A program made the position numbers and the translations under genes. Shown piece after piece: positions 61,120 to 64,000 of a stretch of 64,000 bases of DNA (position 1 is the first letter of the stretch; the number at the start of each line of letters is the position of its first letter). The notes under the pieces were generated by a model, which was not told where the DNA came from, made no database searches, and worked only from the letters and a program-made list of their open reading frames with translations. Origin of the DNA: Pseudomonadota bacterium (GTDB lineage: Bacteria; Myxococcota; Myxococcia; Myxococcales; Myxococcaceae). The stretch spans positions 1-64,000 of the forward strand of contig JAFAFL010000151.1 of the NCBI GenBank assembly GCA_023423535.1. The letters run 5' to 3'.

Positions 61120-61911
61120 TCACCAGCTCCCGCTCGCGCCGCCGCCACCGCTTCGTCCGCCGCCGCCGCCGAAGCCTCCTCCACCACCGCCGCCGAATCC
61201 TCCACCGCCACGGCCACCACCGCCGCCCATGCTCATCAGGAGCAGCAGCGCCAGCCGCGGGTTGGTGATGAAGAGGATGAGCATGATCACCGCGAAGATG
61301 GCGCAGACGATCGTCTCGAAGACGGACGCCTCGCGCTGCGGCGCACGCCTGCCGTACTGCTGCGCGGGTGAGGGCGGCTGGGCCGGCGCGCCGACCTCTC
61401 CGCCGATCCGCTGCAGCACCGCGCCCACCGTGGCGACGACCGCGCCGTCCGCATCTCCGGCGCGCAGCCTCGGGACCGCCTCCTCCTGGATGATCCGGTT
61501 GGCGGTGAGGTCCGGCAGGTCGCCCTCGAGCCCGTAGCCGACCTCGATGCGCAGCTTCCTGTCCGCGGCGAAGATGAAGATGCCGACGCCGTCGTCCTTC
61601 CCCTTCCGGCCGATGTCCCAGGCCTCGAAGGTGCGCGCCGCCCACTCCTCAATCGACACGTTGCCGGTGCTTCGGCCGATCCAGAGGACGACCTGACGCC
61701 CGGTGTCGCGCTCGTACTTCTGCAGCCGCGCGTCGAGCTGCCGGATCGTCCCCGGCGACACGAAGCCCGCGGTGTCCGTCGCATGCCGCGCCGGCGCCGG
61801 AGGCGGCTTGAAGCTCTGCGCCCACGCGACGCCGGCGCCCGCTCCGGTGACGCAGAGGGCGAGCGCGACCGCGGCCGCGAAGGGGACGGCGTAGCGGGAC
61901 CGCCTGGGCAT
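61120..61911 (-). CDS. YgcG-like TPM-domain membrane protein
   Basis: 263 residues: signal peptide (ALCVTGAGAGVAWAQ), TPM domain (about 45-180: VSPGTIRQLDARLQKYERDT; DGVGIFIFAADRKLRIEVGY; LEGDLPDLTANRIIQEEAVP), a membrane helix (FETIVCAIFAVIMLILFITN), and a Gly-rich tail (GGGGGRGGGGFGGGGGGGFG) ending ASGSW. This is the YgcG architecture, regularly found next to LemA. The start lies 4 bp after the LemA stop, indicating an operon. Its Gly tail may be exposed at the surface. Confidence 0.9.
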   Translation of the reverse strand: MPRRSRYAVPFAAAVALALCVTGAGAGVAWAQSFKPPPAPARHATDTAGFVSPGTIRQLDARLQKYERDTGRQVVLWIGRSTGNVSIEEWAARTFEAWDIGRKGKDDGVGIFIFAADRKLRIEVGYGLEGDLPDLTANRIIQEEAVPRLRAGDADGAVVATVGAVLQRIGGEVGAPAQPPSPAQQYGRRAPQREASVFETIVCAIFAVIMLILFITNPRLALLLLMSMGGGGGRGGGGFGGGGGGGFGGGGGRSGGGGASGSW

Positions 61912-61915
61912 CGGC

Positions 61916-62515
61916 CTAGAACTTCACCTTCGGCGCCACGTCCGCGCCCTGCTGCGCCTTGAAGTAGGGCTTGTCGTTGAACTTCGACCCGAAGAAGCCC
62001 GCCATCATCACGGTGGGGAAGCTGTTCCGCTTCGTGTTGAAGGCCTGCGCCGCCTCGTTGAAGCGCATGCGCTCCACGCTGATGCGGTTCTCCGTGCCCT
62101 CGAGCTGCGCCTGCAGATCGCGGAAGGACTGTGTGGCCCTCAGCTCCGGATAGCGCTCCACCGTCACCAGCAGCCGGGACAGCGAAGAGGAGAGCTGCTG
62201 CTGCGCGGCCTCGAACTTCTGGAAGGCCTCGGGGTCGTTCACGATCGACGCGTCCGCCTGCACGGTGGTCTGGCCGGCCTTCGCGCGCGCCTCCACCACC
62301 TGCTGCAGCGTCTCCTGCTCGAAGTTCGCCGCGCCCTTCACCGTCTCCACGAGGTTCGGCACGAGGTCCATGCGGCGCTGGTAGACGTTCTCCACCTGGC
62401 CCCACTGCGCGCGCACGCCCTGGTCGAGCCGGTTGAGCTCGTTGTACGAACCCATCATCGACAGGGCGCCGATGACGACGATCACCACAGCGCCCAGCCC
62501 GATCCACTTGCCCAT
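61916..62515 (-). CDS. lemA: LemA family protein
   Basis: 199 residues. One N-terminal membrane helix (GLGAVVIVVIGALSMMGSYN), then the LemA helical domain with RRMDLVPNLVETVKGAANFE, LSRLLVTVERYPELRATQSF, and ENRISVERMRFNEAAQAFNT. LemA is a widespread surface/membrane protein of uncertain role, usually in operons with TPM (YgcG) genes as here. It heads a probable four-gene operon (lemA, ygcG-like, TPM, ArsC-like selenoprotein candidate). Confidence 0.92.
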   Translation of the reverse strand: MGKWIGLGAVVIVVIGALSMMGSYNELNRLDQGVRAQWGQVENVYQRRMDLVPNLVETVKGAANFEQETLQQVVEARAKAGQTTVQADASIVNDPEAFQKFEAAQQQLSSSLSRLLVTVERYPELRATQSFRDLQAQLEGTENRISVERMRFNEAAQAFNTKRNSFPTVMMAGFFGSKFNDKPYFKAQQGADVAPKVKF

Positions 62516-62685
62516 GTGCGTACGTTCCTCCTGAGGCCGGAAGGACGGGTGAGGTGAGGTGAAGTGAAGACCTCGTACCGCCGGCCGCTGGAGCTACGCT
62601 TAACCCACGTGGCGATTGCCGCCACTGCGGGCTGTGACTTTTCGTCGGCTGAGCCTCAGTTCAGCCGTACGCCGCAGGCACTCGG

Positions 62686-64000
62686 CTACGGCTTCACGTC
62701 GGTGATGAGGATCGGCGGCACGCGCACGTAGGTGATCGACGCGTTGCGGCCCATGTAGCCGCGCGCCATGTCGATCGCGTCCGCCAGCGTGTCCGAGCGC
62801 TCCCAGCCCATCAGCTCCGGCACGTGGTTGTTCTCCGAGCCGGCGACGATCACGTGGCTGCAGTGCTGCCGGCCGTTCTCGCCCCAGTACCACATGTAGA
62901 AGGGGTGAGCGCCGTGGTAGGCGTTCCCCTTGCGGTAGAGGTGCACGTACGAGGGGTTCTTCGCGAACTCGCGCTCGTACTTGTGCTCGAGCTTCATCGC
63001 GTCCCGCGTCTCCGGCAGCAGGCGGTTGAAGAACTCGATGTAGCTGGGGTGGTGGACCGGATCGAACTCGTCGTAGGCCGGGTGCGTGACGATGACCACG
63101 CCGCCCTTCTTCACGATGGGCACGCCGCGGTTCATGTTGAAGTAGTACCCGAGCGCGTTCACCTGCAGCAGCAGCGGGTTGAGGATCGAGTTCACGTTGT
63201 AGGGCGAGACGTGCGTCATCCCGAAGATGACGATGTCGCTCTGGCCCTGCACCGGCACGCTGTACTGCTTCCACGACAGCTCGAGCGTCTTCTCGTGGGT
63301 GGGCTCCGTCGCGCCGGCAAACACGCCGATCACGTCGTACGCCGCCGGCACCGAGTGGAAGAGCTTCCGCTTCGCCGCGCGCGGCATCTTCTGCAGCGCG
63401 TACTGCATGCCCTTGAGCTTCAGCCGGTCGACCTCGGTGTAGTCCTCCTCGCGCTTCATGAGGAACTCCATCGGGCCGTCGAACATGCGGTTGTTCAGCA
63501 CGGTCTCGATGTGGAAGACCTTCAGGTGCTTGTCGATGACGCGGCCGATGCGCTCGGTGCTCTTGTGGAGCTTCGAGGTCTTCGGCTCCATGTAGGAGGG
63601 CGTCTCGCGGATCGTCTTCGGGTTGTGGTGCGCGCGAAGCGACTCGTAGTTCGTCAGGCCGGTGCCCACCGACTTGTGCCCGCCGTCCATGGGCACGAGG
63701 TTGATGTTCACGTAGATGAGCAGGTCGCTCTCTGCGGCGCGGCGGTTGACGGCGACGATCTCGTTCTCGCTCGTGCGCTCGAGCTCCGTCATCCCGTCCG
63801 GGTCTTCCGCGTCGTGGTTGTAGAAGCGGTCGGGGTAGTAGGCGTTGAAGATCTTCTCGCCCACCATGCGCTTCATCTCGGCCTCGGTCATCCGCCGGTG
63901 CAGCGCGTTGGCCACGAGCAGGTGCACGTCGTCCACGCCCGAGTCCGCCAGCAGCTCGAGGACGATCTCCAGCACCAGCTGACGGACCTCCGGCGTCCGC
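62686..64000 (-). CDS. LarA-like DUF2088 protein, partial at right edge
   Basis: The frame continues to the window end (TPEVRQLVLEIVLEL before the listed body), so the N-terminus is missing; 438 codons are visible. It matches LarA (nickel-dependent lactate racemase fold): VHLLVANALHRRMTEAEM, FYNHDAEDPDG, INLVPMDGGHKSVGTG, VAAYDVIGVFAG-like, and the closing ILITDVKP. The His/Lys that hold the nickel-pincer cofactor in LarA are partly recognisable (NHD, GHKS). Other LarA-like proteins racemise various 2-hydroxy acids. No larBCE genes are in the window. 170 bp separate it from lemA. Confidence 0.82.
   Translation of the reverse strand, partial: RTPEVRQLVLEIVLELLADSGVDDVHLLVANALHRRMTEAEMKRMVGEKIFNAYYPDRFYNHDAEDPDGMTELERTSENEIVAVNRRAAESDLLIYVNINLVPMDGGHKSVGTGLTNYESLRAHHNPKTIRETPSYMEPKTSKLHKSTERIGRVIDKHLKVFHIETVLNNRMFDGPMEFLMKREEDYTEVDRLKLKGMQYALQKMPRAAKRKLFHSVPAAYDVIGVFAGATEPTHEKTLELSWKQYSVPVQGQSDIVIFGMTHVSPYNVNSILNPLLLQVNALGYYFNMNRGVPIVKKGGVVIVTHPAYDEFDPVHHPSYIEFFNRLLPETRDAMKLEHKYEREFAKNPSYVHLYRKGNAYHGAHPFYMWYWGENGRQHCSHVIVAGSENNHVPELMGWERSDTLADAIDMARGYMGRNASITYVRVPPILITDVKP

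Overview
The window is G+C-rich (about 70% over most of it) and densely coded on both strands. Lipoproteins with a lipobox cysteine are very common. There are MopE-like Cys/Asp repeats, disintegrin-like Cys repeats, a LruC protein, a MYXO-CTERM-type sorting tail, choice-of-anchor/HYDIN repeats and a large multidomain lipid enzyme that resembles ElbD of ether-lipid synthesis. Together these point to a chromosome segment of a myxobacterium (Myxococcota, probably Cystobacterineae). No rRNA, tRNA, CRISPR array, prophage or classical IS transposase was seen.

Layout. 1-17 kb: mostly exported proteins (Cys-rich lipoproteins, MopE-like protein, LruC pair, GHL10 glycosidase, HYDIN-repeat lipoprotein), interspersed with a DTW tRNA-modifying enzyme, a GT61 glycosyltransferase and a MAPEG protein. 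17-24 kb: PaaI thioesterase, UvrD/PcrA helicase, a Cache/HAMP histidine kinase with a PQQ-propeller lipoprotein, and adenosine deaminase. 24.1-26.2 kb: a lower-G+C island bounded by a perfect 20-bp direct repeat at the 3' end of the adenosine deaminase gene. It carries a retron-type reverse transcriptase, an XRE HTH protein, a 66-residue protein and a structured non-coding leader. 26-36 kb: CorA-like protein, cupin, metalloprotease lipoprotein, GlgC, FHA-GGDEF protein, AllA, SDR and lipoproteins. 36-45 kb: methyltransferase, a PIN toxin with an unusually large translationally coupled partner, and an epimerase plus 1,484-residue reductase/ligase/ACP/acyltransferase operon. 45-56 kb: RlmN, site-2 protease, GST, a RIO kinase with a heptad-repeat tail, PHP hydrolase, archaemetzincin, a PQQ-type sugar dehydrogenase and a response regulator. 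56-64 kb: TonB-type receptor, disintegrin-like lipoprotein, a LemA/TPM operon that ends in an ArsC/Spx-like gene with an in-frame TGA at the catalytic Cys position, and a LarA-like protein cut by the right edge.

The two strongest discoveries are the retron-type island and the candidate selenoprotein. In the island the leader, the 66-residue protein, the HTH protein and the RT lie in one orientation, and the last two share a GTGA overlap; the 20-bp repeat regenerates the end of the host gene. In the ArsC-like gene the TGA sits exactly where the first Cys of CxxC belongs, and a stem-loop with bacterial-SECIS features lies at the right distance downstream. A PIN toxin pair with a 298-residue putative antitoxin and the ElbD-like megaenzyme are further points of interest.
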